The translations under genes were made by a program, and so were the position numbers. Of a DNA stretch of 11,896 nucleotides, positions 1-6,441 are shown piece by piece; the first letter of the stretch is position 1; every line of letters starts with the position of its first letter. The notes beneath the pieces were generated by a model. It had not been told where the DNA came from and made no database searches. It saw nothing but the letters and a program-made list of their open reading frames with translations. This stretch comes from an uncultured Selenomonadales bacterium (GTDB lineage Bacteria; Bacillota; Negativicutes; Selenomonadales; Selenomonadaceae). The DNA lies in the NCBI GenBank assembly GCA_946403735.1, contig CAMJAZ010000013.1:1-11896 (forward strand), in the 5' to 3' direction.

Positions 1-719
1 ATGTCCATAAGCTCTTCAATCTCCGCCGCAATTTGTACGTCGACCGCGCCGTTACCGACAATCACTGGTACAATGTCCAAGTTGTACAGCCAATCAGCAA
101 CGTTAGCAAATTTTGTCGCGCTCCAACGTTTATTTGCCCAATTCGCGCCAATTGCAAACACTGCGTATTCATTGCCAGCCTTCAAGCCAGCGTGATCAGT
201 TATCACATTAGCCCGTTTAATTTCGACAGGCGGAATTTCCAGCGGGAAAATAACTTTGTCCACCTTGCAACCGATAGCCCGCGCAGTGTCCAAGTATCGC
301 TCGACAATATGCCCTGCAGAATGTTCACCAATTACGGGCTTTGAAATTTTGTCGCTAAGTTCGCGCATATTGCAAATTCCCAGCTTAATGTTGGACTTTG
401 CAAAGAAAGCTATAGCCGCCGATTTAAACAGCCCTTGCAAATCTAAAACTGCGTCGTAACTTTCGCGTTGAAGTTCGCGGCGAAATGGCAGAAAAAGTTT
501 TGTAAATCCTTTCAGCGTACGGAAATCTTTTTTGCGGAACAAAATTATTCTGTCAACACAAGTATTCATTTTCAAAAGTTCGTAAGCTGGCGGTTCAACG
601 ACCCAAGTTACTTTAGCGTCGGGGAAAGTTTCCTTTATCGCGTAACTTACGGGCAAGGCGTGAATTACATCGCCAATCGCGCTAAGCTTAACGATTAAAA
701 TATTTTTTAGATTTTCCAT
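1..719 (-). CDS. GT9 family glycosyltransferase, ADP-heptose:LPS heptosyltransferase-like (3' end outside the window)
   Basis: The minus strand is open from an ATG at 719 to the window edge, giving 239 residues without a stop. The N-terminus reads ILIVKLSAIGDVIHALP (residues 7-23), the signature of WaaC/WaaF-type heptosyltransferases; D17 matches the conserved Asp of the GDVIH motif. LDLQGLFKSA (92-101) and an ANKRWSATKFA block (195-205), where the nucleotide-sugar-binding C-domain begins, also fit GT9. Family members have about 340-350 residues, so roughly the last 100 are missing. Such enzymes add heptose or a related sugar to the lipooligosaccharide core at the inner face of the inner membrane. 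The start lies 3 nt after the stop of the autotransporter gene and has no clear Shine-Dalgarno, so translation is probably coupled. The family is clear; acceptor and sugar cannot be told from sequence. Confidence 0.88.
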   Translation of the reverse strand, partial: MENLKNILIVKLSAIGDVIHALPVSYAIKETFPDAKVTWVVEPPAYELLKMNTCVDRIILFRKKDFRTLKGFTKLFLPFRRELQRESYDAVLDLQGLFKSAAIAFFAKSNIKLGICNMRELSDKISKPVIGEHSAGHIVERYLDTARAIGCKVDKVIFPLEIPPVEIKRANVITDHAGLKAGNEYAVFAIGANWANKRWSATKFANVADWLYNLDIVPVIVGNGAVDVQIAAEIEELMD

Positions 720-722
720 AAT

Positions 723-2147
723 TTACCAAATATATTTAAGTTGTGCGGCGGCTGACAATTCATCCTCATGCGCTCCACGTTGATAAGCCGCATTTAAATC
801 CAACTGCCAATCACGCGAAATATCCAAGTTGCCGTTAATTCCAACCGTCCAATGCAATTTATCCGACTTAGTTTTCAAATTGTGAATTGAGCGATCGTAA
901 TGGGCATATTGAAATTTCGCCTTCAAATTTGTTCCTGTGAAAGCATACTCGCAACCTAAACGAACTGTCAAATTTCCGTTGCCAATATTGCGGTGAAATT
1001 CAATTCCTGGACTAATCGCGGCGTAGAAATTATTTTTCATATCAACATTTTGACTCAAAAGCTCCGTGATATTTTCAGTATACGTTGATTGTTTGAGATA
1101 AGACGCTGTTAAATCGACGTAGGGGCTAACTTGCCACGTTTTATTTTCATCGTGTAAATTGCGTTTATATTCGCCGCCAAATTCGATAATGTGACTGTTA
1201 TAGTTTGCATTGGAATCCAAATAAATTTCATCAACCTGACGATTAAAAGAATTTTTCTGCCGCCCATAATCTAAATAAATGAAAGCGTTATCCCTATCTT
1301 TTTTATAATTCGTATATAAACCAAATCGCGTGTCGTCAATCTGCGCGGACGCCGTATTTGAAGAATATTTTGTCGTCCCATAAGTTATAAATAAACCGTC
1401 ACGCCAATTTTTATTTCGCGCTCTATCATAGCCGCAATAAATCAGATTGGAATGATAATCGCCGCCGTTTCCAAGATATCCTACACGTCTTGAAAATTTT
1501 ACCCAAACGTCATTATCTTGCGTGTCTTGAAAATGTTCGGCAAGTATCCTTCCCGTCATTGAATGCTGTTGAGATATGATAGCTGGTTGCGCGTGATCTT
1601 CGCTTGCAAATTCCCATTGTTCAACGCGCCGAATGTTGCCAGAATTAATCAAATTCATTACCGAAGTTGGCAATAAATATTGATAGCCGCCGCCTTCCTC
1701 ATCAAACCACGACGCGATAAGACCTGATTGTACGTCGATAGATTTTTTCACTACGAAAATGTTGTACGCTCTATTTTCAGTTCCAGGTGCGCAGGAACGC
1801 ATTGTGTAGGATGTACCAGCAGGTGAAACATAATAGCCGTAATCGCTACCAAATCTGTCAATCCACGTGCCAACGCCTAAATTTTCAGTGTAGGGTATTT
1901 CAGCAAACCCGTCATTAGCAGGCCAATTAACTGCGCCTGTTGTCTGATTGTAATAAATTGGATTGTCGAAAACAGATTTATATTGAAGGTAAAGTTCGTC
2001 GCTCGGACGGTTACTTCCCCAACTATTAATTTTCGCTAAATCTTCGTCGCTTATTACTGAATCGGCAAATACAGGACTTGCAAAAATAAATGTCACGGCG
2101 GTGAGTGTGACATTGAAAATTTTTGTATTTAATTTATATCGGCTCAT
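723..2147 (-). CDS. Autotransporter with TNT (NAD+ glycohydrolase) passenger domain
   Basis: This is a 474-aa protein in three parts. Residues 1-28 are a signal peptide (hydrophobic FNVTLTAVTFIFASPVFA, then DS). Residues about 70-178 match the TNT domain of M. tuberculosis CpnT: NWPANDGF (74-81), DRFG (97-100), YVSPAGT (106-112), WFDEEGGGYQYLLP (147-160). R98 and Q156 sit in the two most conserved family motifs; the Gln of the GGGxQ motif is a reported catalytic residue of CpnT. Where many TNT domains have Tyr-His, this one has Y128-N129. Residues about 205-474 are an autotransporter beta-barrel with alternating aromatic strands, ending in LKYIW, a typical outer-membrane C-terminal signal. 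The start ATG overlaps the htpG stop (TAATG). The inferred role is a surface-exposed or released NAD(P)+-cleaving toxin or effector. The passenger is short, without the long beta-helix of classical autotransporters. Activity is untested, and no immunity gene is visible. Confidence 0.85.
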   Translation of the reverse strand: MSRYKLNTKIFNVTLTAVTFIFASPVFADSVISDEDLAKINSWGSNRPSDELYLQYKSVFDNPIYYNQTTGAVNWPANDGFAEIPYTENLGVGTWIDRFGSDYGYYVSPAGTSYTMRSCAPGTENRAYNIFVVKKSIDVQSGLIASWFDEEGGGYQYLLPTSVMNLINSGNIRRVEQWEFASEDHAQPAIISQQHSMTGRILAEHFQDTQDNDVWVKFSRRVGYLGNGGDYHSNLIYCGYDRARNKNWRDGLFITYGTTKYSSNTASAQIDDTRFGLYTNYKKDRDNAFIYLDYGRQKNSFNRQVDEIYLDSNANYNSHIIEFGGEYKRNLHDENKTWQVSPYVDLTASYLKQSTYTENITELLSQNVDMKNNFYAAISPGIEFHRNIGNGNLTVRLGCEYAFTGTNLKAKFQYAHYDRSIHNLKTKSDKLHWTVGINGNLDISRDWQLDLNAAYQRGAHEDELSAAAQLKYIW

Positions 2148-4048
2148 TATTTAGCCATTAAATCTGCAATTTTATTCGCCAAGTCAACTGGATTGTCAGG
2201 CAAAATTCCTTCAATCAACAGCGCCTGCGCGTACAGCAATTTGCAGAAGTCTTTGAAGTCATCAGATTTTTTATCCAGCGCGTGAATGCCGCTTAACTTT
2301 TTGAAAAGTTCGTGATTAGGATTGAGTTCCAAAATTTTATGCGCCTTGAAGAAAGGATTATTCATCGGTGCAAAAGTTTGCTCCATATTCAGCGAAGGTC
2401 CATTAGCACCAGTCACTAAACATACAGCGCCAGATTTAAGCCGCGAAGTTAAACGAACTTCATTAACGCTTTCACCAATCGCCGCTTTCACGTCCATTAA
2501 AAGTTCTTCGTAGGAGCGGGACAGTTCATCAAGTTCAGCTTTTTTCTTTTCAGCGTTTTCATCATCAATTTCAAAATCTTCACGGTTGACGGATTGAATT
2601 TCCTTACCGTCGTAGTTGACAAGCGCGTTAATTGCAAATTCGTCAACAGGATCGATAAGGTAAATTACTTCAATTCCGCGTTCGCGCAAAATTTCAAGCT
2701 GTGGAAGTTTAGCGATTGACGCCGCATCTTTACCAGTCGCGCAGTAAATTTTCTTTTGAGTTTCGGGCATACGTTCAACGTATTCAGCAAGTGTCGACAA
2801 TTTTAAATCTTTCGACGTGGTGAAAAGTAAAAGGTCTTTCAAGTCGTCTTTAACTTTGTCGTCGTAGGAATTATTGTAAACGCCGATTTTCAAAGACTTG
2901 CCGAACTGCGCCCAAAATTCTTCGTAGCGTTCACGTTCATTTTTCAAAAGCTTGGAAAGTTGCTTGAGAATATTTTTTTCAAGTGAGCGCCCAATTTTTT
3001 TAACGTCACGACTCTGTTGCAAAATTTCACGTGAAACGTTAAGCGGCAAATCAGGAGAATCAACTAAACCTTTCACGAAACGGAAATGGTCAGGGAGAAA
3101 ATCTTTGCACTTGTCCATAACGAAGACGTGGCGCGAATAAAGTTGCAAGCCAGGTTCATAGTCCGCGAAAAATAAATTTGACGGCGCATGTTTAGGAATG
3201 CAAAGTAATGCTGTATATTCGATAGTACCTTCAGCCTTCGTGTGGAAAAATTCCATAGGCTTTTCCCATTCATGAAATTGGTGGCGGAAAAATTCTTCGT
3301 ATTCTTCGTCGCTAATATCAGATTTATTGCGCGTCCACAACGGTTGCATGGAATTAACAGTTTTAACTTCAATGACAGGGTTATCGTCTTTATCCTTCGT
3401 CTCAAAGTTCATCTTGATAGGGTAGCGAATGTAATCAGAATACTTTTTAATCAGCGTTTCAATGGTGTAGTGGTTAGTGAAGTCGAACTCTTCACCGCCG
3501 CAAAATTCGGGCTTAAGGTACAAAACAATCGTCGTACCGCGTGAATCTTTGTCGAAGTCCTCCAGCGTATATTCGCCAGCGCCTTCACTAGTCCACTTAA
3601 CAGCGGCAGTTTCGCCAGCTTTACGCGTCATAAGTTCAACTTTTTCAGCAACGATAAACGCGGAATAAAATCCTACGCCGAATTGTCCAATAAGTTCTTC
3701 GTTGAGATTGTCGCTACTTTCACGAATTTTATCAAGAAAAGCGCGTGTACCAGATTTAGCAATCGTGCCTATATTTGAAATGACTTCGTCGCGCGTCATA
3801 CCAATTCCAGTATCAGAAATTGTAACAGTTTTAGTGTCGCTGTCGGGTACGACGAAAATTTCATAGTCGTCATTGCCTTCTAAAATATCTTGATTGGTGA
3901 GCGATTCAAAATGAAGTTTGTCGAGCGCGTCAGATGCATTTGAAATGAGTTCGCGCAGAAAAATTTCTTTGTTGGTGTAAATGGAATTAACGACTAAGTC
4001 AAGCATTCTTTTAGTCTCGGCTTGAAATTCTAAAGTTTCTGTTGACAT
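2147..4048 (-). CDS. htpG: Molecular chaperone HtpG (Hsp90)
   Basis: This is a cytosolic ATP-dependent Hsp90 chaperone of 633 residues, the usual bacterial length. The N-terminal GHKL ATPase has ELISNASDALDKL (33-45, with the Mg-binding Asn), DTGIGM (79-84), GTIAKSGT (94-101) and GQFGVGFYSAF (121-131). The middle domain has NVSREILQQ with the conserved Arg, and the C-terminal dimerisation domain ends in LMAK. I place the start at the ATG at 4048 (MSTETLEFQAET): AAGGAG lies 11 nt upstream, and the family starts here. The frame stays open to a TTG at 4090, but those 14 extra residues have no family counterpart. No HrcA-type CIRCE element is visible upstream. Arg codons are mostly CGC/CGT, the apparent host style. 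The stop overlaps the next gene by 1 nt, so htpG heads an operon with the TNT autotransporter and the GT9 gene. Confidence 0.97.
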   Translation of the reverse strand: MSTETLEFQAETKRMLDLVVNSIYTNKEIFLRELISNASDALDKLHFESLTNQDILEGNDDYEIFVVPDSDTKTVTISDTGIGMTRDEVISNIGTIAKSGTRAFLDKIRESSDNLNEELIGQFGVGFYSAFIVAEKVELMTRKAGETAAVKWTSEGAGEYTLEDFDKDSRGTTIVLYLKPEFCGGEEFDFTNHYTIETLIKKYSDYIRYPIKMNFETKDKDDNPVIEVKTVNSMQPLWTRNKSDISDEEYEEFFRHQFHEWEKPMEFFHTKAEGTIEYTALLCIPKHAPSNLFFADYEPGLQLYSRHVFVMDKCKDFLPDHFRFVKGLVDSPDLPLNVSREILQQSRDVKKIGRSLEKNILKQLSKLLKNERERYEEFWAQFGKSLKIGVYNNSYDDKVKDDLKDLLLFTTSKDLKLSTLAEYVERMPETQKKIYCATGKDAASIAKLPQLEILRERGIEVIYLIDPVDEFAINALVNYDGKEIQSVNREDFEIDDENAEKKKAELDELSRSYEELLMDVKAAIGESVNEVRLTSRLKSGAVCLVTGANGPSLNMEQTFAPMNNPFFKAHKILELNPNHELFKKLSGIHALDKKSDDFKDFCKLLYAQALLIEGILPDNPVDLANKIADLMAK

Positions 4049-4142
4049 TAAAATGACGTCTCCTTTTTGAATGGGCTGAAAAATTTTCAACCCGTCTTTC
4101 TTATAAAATACTACATACTTTTAGATAAATAATTTTTTAGTT

Positions 4143-4171
4143 ATTCTAAAATATCAACACTTAAAAATCAA
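4143..4171 (-). promoter_or_regulatory. Putative sigma-A-type promoter for htpG operon
   Basis: On the minus strand, -35 TTGATT (4171-4166) and -10 TAGAAT (4148-4143) are separated by 17 nt. This leaves a 5' leader of about 90 nt before the htpG start at 4048. An alternative pair, TTGATA/AATTAT, overlaps it slightly further downstream. The assignment rests on consensus match and position only. Confidence 0.6.
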
Positions 4172-4225
4172 CCCAATTTTATCTTTAAGGGTAGCGTCAA
4201 CTTTTAAAGCATATTAAAATTTTTG

Positions 4226-4253
4226 TTGACCCAAATAAAAAATACTTTATAAT
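4226..4253 (+). promoter_or_regulatory. Strong sigma-A-type promoter for the RTX-like locus
   Basis: TTGACC (4226-4231) and a perfect TATAAT (4248-4253) are separated by 16 nt in an A/T-rich spacer. Transcription would start near 4260 and give a leader of about 38 nt ending in the AAAGGGG ribosome binding site (4285-4291) for the ATG at 4298. It is divergent from the htpG promoter, and the two share the 250-nt intergenic region. Confidence 0.8.
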
Positions 4254-4297
4254 AGCCTATATAAAGTTTTTACAAAGATTTATGAAAGGGGATTTTT

Positions 4298-4474
4298 ATG
4301 GACGTTATTCATGATTCAAGCGCCGTTAAATTTATGGCAGAATCCGCCGATTTAACAAACGATTATGCAGACGCTGAACTAGGTTCCGTTGTCTTAGTGG
4401 ATGGTAATTTTTATTTAAAAACTGAATATGGCTTAGAACTTATCGGCGAAGATACCAGCGAAGAAGTTCTATAA
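4298..4474 (+). CDS. 58-aa small protein; N-terminal piece of the RTX-like surface protein
   Basis: The ATG at 4298 is preceded by AAAGGGG 6 nt upstream and a near-consensus promoter, so this piece is probably still translated although it is short. The product is acidic. After a start of MDVIHDSSAVKF it carries, at residues 28-52, the motif LGSVVLVDGNFYLKTEYGL followed by ELIGED. This resembles residues 69-93 of the downstream 214-aa piece (pattern G-[ST]-V-x(4)-G-x(2)-Y-x(3)-E-x-GL-x-L-[IV]-GE). There is no signal peptide, as expected for a type I secretion substrate. The TAA at 4472 differs from GAA by one base, and the downstream in-frame sequence still has coding character. It is therefore either a truncated fragment or a free-standing small protein built from one copy of the motif. 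Confidence 0.6.
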   Translation: MDVIHDSSAVKFMAESADLTNDYADAELGSVVLVDGNFYLKTEYGLELIGEDTSEEVL

Positions 4475-4499
4475 GATAATTCAATTACAACGACTTCAG

Positions 4500-5144
4500 A
4501 TGTTACACCAACGACAAAACTATAATAACATCAGTTTTGCAGACACAGTCTACAACACTAGCTTTTCGGCTGAAAACAATAACTACATGATGATAAATAA
4601 TTATGCCACTCCTGCTACAAATAATGGCAACAGCACTGTTACAAACACTTCAAGCGGTGGCAGCACTAACAACAGCTCTTCAACTGCAAAGGGAGTTATT
4701 CCTGTTGGAACTGTTTTAAGTATTGGCGGAAAAATTTATATCGTGATTGAAGGGGGACTTCAACTAGTCGGTGAAGGCGATGAAATTCCTAAGAGCTCGT
4801 CTAGTGGCGGTAACACAACTATCAATATCACAAATATCAACGTCATAAATATCAACAATACTACTAACACCTATACTTATTATGGCGGCGATAGGATTAT
4901 CAATAATTACAATTACGGCGCGGTAGTTAAACTTTTGAGTGACTATCAAGGAATTGGTCTCAACGGCTACAGTTTTTATGTAAATTCTAGTTCCAGTCAA
5001 CTTGAAATTAAAGATTCGCGCGATAAACTTATTGGCTATAGCGGCGATGATGGAAAAATTGTTGCTTACTCCTACGTTGCATCAAGCGGCGGCATTATTG
5101 ACGGCAGAAAAAAAGTGAATCAGATATTAACCCCAATTCAGTAA
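4500..5144 (+). CDS. Asn/Ser/Thr-rich surface protein fragment (middle piece of disrupted gene)
   Basis: This is an open frame of 214 codons. Residues 27-62 are low-complexity N/S/T/G sequence. Residues 66-95 contain a second copy of the motif seen in the upstream 58-aa piece (VGTVLSIGGKIYIVIEGGL, then QLVGE). Residues 106-125 are an alternating Ile/Asn stretch (INITNINVININNTTNT), plausible as a repetitive beta structure. Residues 141-203 form a compact region with the features GYSFYVNSSSSQLEI, DKLIGYSGDDGKIVAYSYV and GGIIDGR. There is no signal peptide or Shine-Dalgarno before the ATG at 4500 or the ATGs at 4587/4590, and the frame is open upstream of 4500, so I read it as the middle of a larger protein. 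After the A7 run its own frame ends within 30 nt at TAA 5142. Function is unknown; the context suggests a secreted adhesin-like protein. Confidence 0.5.
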   Translation: MLHQRQNYNNISFADTVYNTSFSAENNNYMMINNYATPATNNGNSTVTNTSSGGSTNNSSSTAKGVIPVGTVLSIGGKIYIVIEGGLQLVGEGDEIPKSSSSGGNTTINITNINVININNTTNTYTYYGGDRIINNYNYGAVVKLLSDYQGIGLNGYSFYVNSSSSQLEIKDSRDKLIGYSGDDGKIVAYSYVASSGGIIDGRKKVNQILTPIQ

Positions 5145-5521
5145 AAGTTGACGCGGCGGAAATTTTGATTGGCGGTGATAACGCCGATAATCAAATTTAC
5201 GCTGGCAATGCTGGCTCAAGTTTATGGGGCGGCAATGGCGGTTCAGACATTTTAACTGGCTGTGAAGGTTACGACGAATTTTTCTACGCGATTGGTAGCG
5301 GAAACGACGTTATCAGAAATGCTGGCTCAAATGACATTGTCAACCTGCTTGAAGTTTCGCTCGATCAAATTAGCGGCGTTGACGTTAATACAAGTGAAGC
5401 CAACCTTCAATTTATCGACGGCGGCAGTTTGAAAGTTGAAGGCAATTCTGGCATTGGTTATAAACTTGGCGATGCGGTTTATACCGTCAATCAAAATACA
5501 GGGCAATGGTCGCAAAAATGA
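5102..5521 (+). CDS. RTX calcium-binding repeat fragment (C-terminal piece of disrupted gene)
   Basis: The frame is open from 5102 and reads SESDINPNSVKVDAAEILIG before the first possible start, a TTG at 5165 with no ribosome binding site, so independent translation is unlikely. From 5165 the 118 residues contain degenerate RTX nonapeptides: GGNGGSDIL (22-30), GCEGYDEFF (32-40), GSGNDVIRNAGSNDIVNLL (44-62). These resemble GGxGxDxxx calcium-binding turns. The second repeat begins GC where GG is usual, a sign of divergence. A C-terminal segment of about 55 residues (DQISGVDVN to GQWSQK) fits the uncleaved tail of a type I secretion substrate. No type I secretion genes lie in the window. The strong terminator at 5564 marks the end of the transcription unit. 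Confidence 0.55.
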   Translation, partial: RQKKSESDINPNSVKVDAAEILIGGDNADNQIYAGNAGSSLWGGNGGSDILTGCEGYDEFFYAIGSGNDVIRNAGSNDIVNLLEVSLDQISGVDVNTSEANLQFIDGGSLKVEGNSGIGYKLGDAVYTVNQNTGQWSQK

Positions 5522-5563
5522 TTTTTATGACAAAAAATCTTGATAAAAGTATTGAATTAATAA

Positions 5564-5591
5564 GCCCTCCAAATCGGAGGGCAAATTTTTT
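5564..5591 (+). terminator. Rho-independent terminator after the RTX-like locus
   Basis: A perfect 7-bp GC-rich stem, GCCCTCC (5564-5570) and GGAGGGC (5576-5582), with a 5-nt loop AAATC, is followed by AAA and six T (5586-5591). It lies 43 nt after the stop at 5521 and separates this unit from the phosphatase gene. Confidence 0.93.
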
Positions 5592-5642
5592 AAGATGTAG
5601 TTATATTTTATGACAAACTTTTTAAAAAATCCGTTACGTTAA

Positions 5643-5668
5643 ATGTCAAACTTAATACTTTTTGACAT
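5643..5668. promoter_or_regulatory. Perfect 8-bp inverted repeat upstream of the HAD phosphatase gene
   Basis: ATGTCAAA (5643-5650) and TTTGACAT (5661-5668) are exact reverse complements separated by 10 nt. The right arm contains a consensus TTGACA -35 hexamer (5662-5667), but I see no convincing -10 at the right distance. A related ATGACAAACTT lies about 30 nt further upstream. This could be a regulator's operator; the regulator is unknown. Confidence 0.35.
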
Positions 5669-5758
5669 ACATTGCATACAATATGCAGGCTTATAAAAAA
5701 TAATGTTGTGTAGCTGTAGAAACCTATAAAACTATATTTTAACAAAGGAGTGGTGAAG

Positions 5759-6427
5759 ATGATTTTTCGCGCCGCAATTTTTGATATGGACGGTACGCTG
5801 GTCAACACGCTTGAAGACCTTGCCGACAGCGTTAATGAAATGTTGGAACATTTTCACTTGCCGACGAAAACTGTTGACGAAATACGTTTAGCTGTTGGTA
5901 ACGGCGCAATGAAGTTAATGGAACGTACAATTCTTTTAGGCGACAAGGCGACTGATGAAAAATTTTTAATCGACGCGCTGAATTACTACGACGGTTGCTA
6001 CAAACGCCGACTGCTGAATAAAACTAAGCCTTACGACGGCATTATTGATTTTCTTGCCGAACTCAACGCAAAAAAAATTCCGCTCGGCATTTGTACTAAT
6101 AAACAACATTTCGCCGCCGTTGAAATTGCGGAAAAAATTTTAGCGCCAATAAAATTTGACGCTGTTATTGGTGATGAACGCGGAAAGCCGAAAAAGCCTG
6201 ACCCGACAAATGCGCTTGCCATTGCAAAAAAGTTTAACGTCAAGCTCGATGAAGTTGCCTACTTTGGCGATACTGCCGTTGACGTACAGACGGCAATTAA
6301 CGCAGGATTTTTTCCTATCGGCGTGACGTGGGGATTTCGTCCTGAAAGTGAACTTGTTGACGCTGGCGCTAAAGTTATCATTCATCATCCAAGCGAAATT
6401 TTAAAATCCATTGACTTTGAAAACTGA
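5759..6427 (+). CDS. HAD-superfamily phosphatase, phosphoglycolate phosphatase-like
   Basis: This 222-aa cytosolic phosphatase has all four HAD motifs: FDMDGTLVNT (8-17, nucleophile D9 and acid/base D11), ICTNK (111-115, T113), the Lys of KPKKPDPTNA (143-152, K146) and FGDTAVDVQTA (169-179, D171 and D175). An alpha-helical cap (about 18-92) between motifs I and II places it in the Gph/PGMB-like subfamily. I choose the ATG at 5759: AAAGGAG ends at 5750, 8 nt before it. A GTG at 5750 in the same frame overlaps that ribosome binding site. Members dephosphorylate small phosphometabolites such as phosphoglycolate or sugar phosphates; the substrate is not set by sequence. It is followed after 14 nt by a GT2 glycosyltransferase, so the two are probably co-transcribed, and a role in sugar-phosphate supply for glycan synthesis is possible. 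Confidence 0.9.
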   Translation: MIFRAAIFDMDGTLVNTLEDLADSVNEMLEHFHLPTKTVDEIRLAVGNGAMKLMERTILLGDKATDEKFLIDALNYYDGCYKRRLLNKTKPYDGIIDFLAELNAKKIPLGICTNKQHFAAVEIAEKILAPIKFDAVIGDERGKPKKPDPTNALAIAKKFNVKLDEVAYFGDTAVDVQTAINAGFFPIGVTWGFRPESELVDAGAKVIIHHPSEILKSIDFEN

Positions 6428-6441
6428 AAGGAGTTTTTTAA

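Larger units (their letters stand above)
4298..5521 (+). pseudogene. Disrupted RTX-type secreted surface protein gene (three pieces)
   Basis: From the ATG at 4298 to the TGA at 5519-5521 is exactly 408 codons, but the reading is interrupted three times. There is a TAA at 4472-4474; codons after it in the same frame still read as Thr/Ser/Asp-rich protein (DNSITTTSDVTPTTK). A +1 change lies between about 4511 and 4530, where the frame of YNNISFADTVYN takes over. A -1 change at the A7 run 5108-5114 links SSGGIIDGR to SESDINPNSVKVDAAEILIG and the RTX repeats. The two shifts cancel, so first and last pieces share a frame. Neither inner piece has its own ribosome binding site. I infer one ancestral N/S/T-rich, calcium-binding, probably type I-secreted protein of about 400 residues. 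Alternatives are assembly or sequencing indels, or recoding at the A7 run. Confidence 0.7.

Noticed and set aside
1..698. Plus-strand open frames at 1-195, 33-344, 256-459 and 468-698
   Set aside because: They lie antisense to a clear GT9 glycosyltransferase gene and show no family motifs or ribosome binding sites.
3073..3544. Open frames antisense to or in a shifted frame within htpG (3073-3405 minus, 3242-3544 plus)
   Set aside because: They overlap conserved HtpG coding sequence and have no independent coding signals.
4049..4090. Extended htpG start at a TTG at 4090 (14 extra residues)
   Set aside because: The ATG at 4048 has an AAGGAG upstream and matches the usual HtpG N-terminus; the extension contains the ribosome binding site itself.
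4049..4297. Searched for a CIRCE (HrcA) operator upstream of htpG
   Set aside because: No TTAGCACTC-N9-GAGTGCTAA-like repeat is present in the intergenic region.
4834..4880. The repetitive Ile/Asn-coding stretch as a DNA repeat or CRISPR-like array
   Set aside because: The repetition is at the amino-acid level within an open frame; no regularly spaced identical DNA units are seen.
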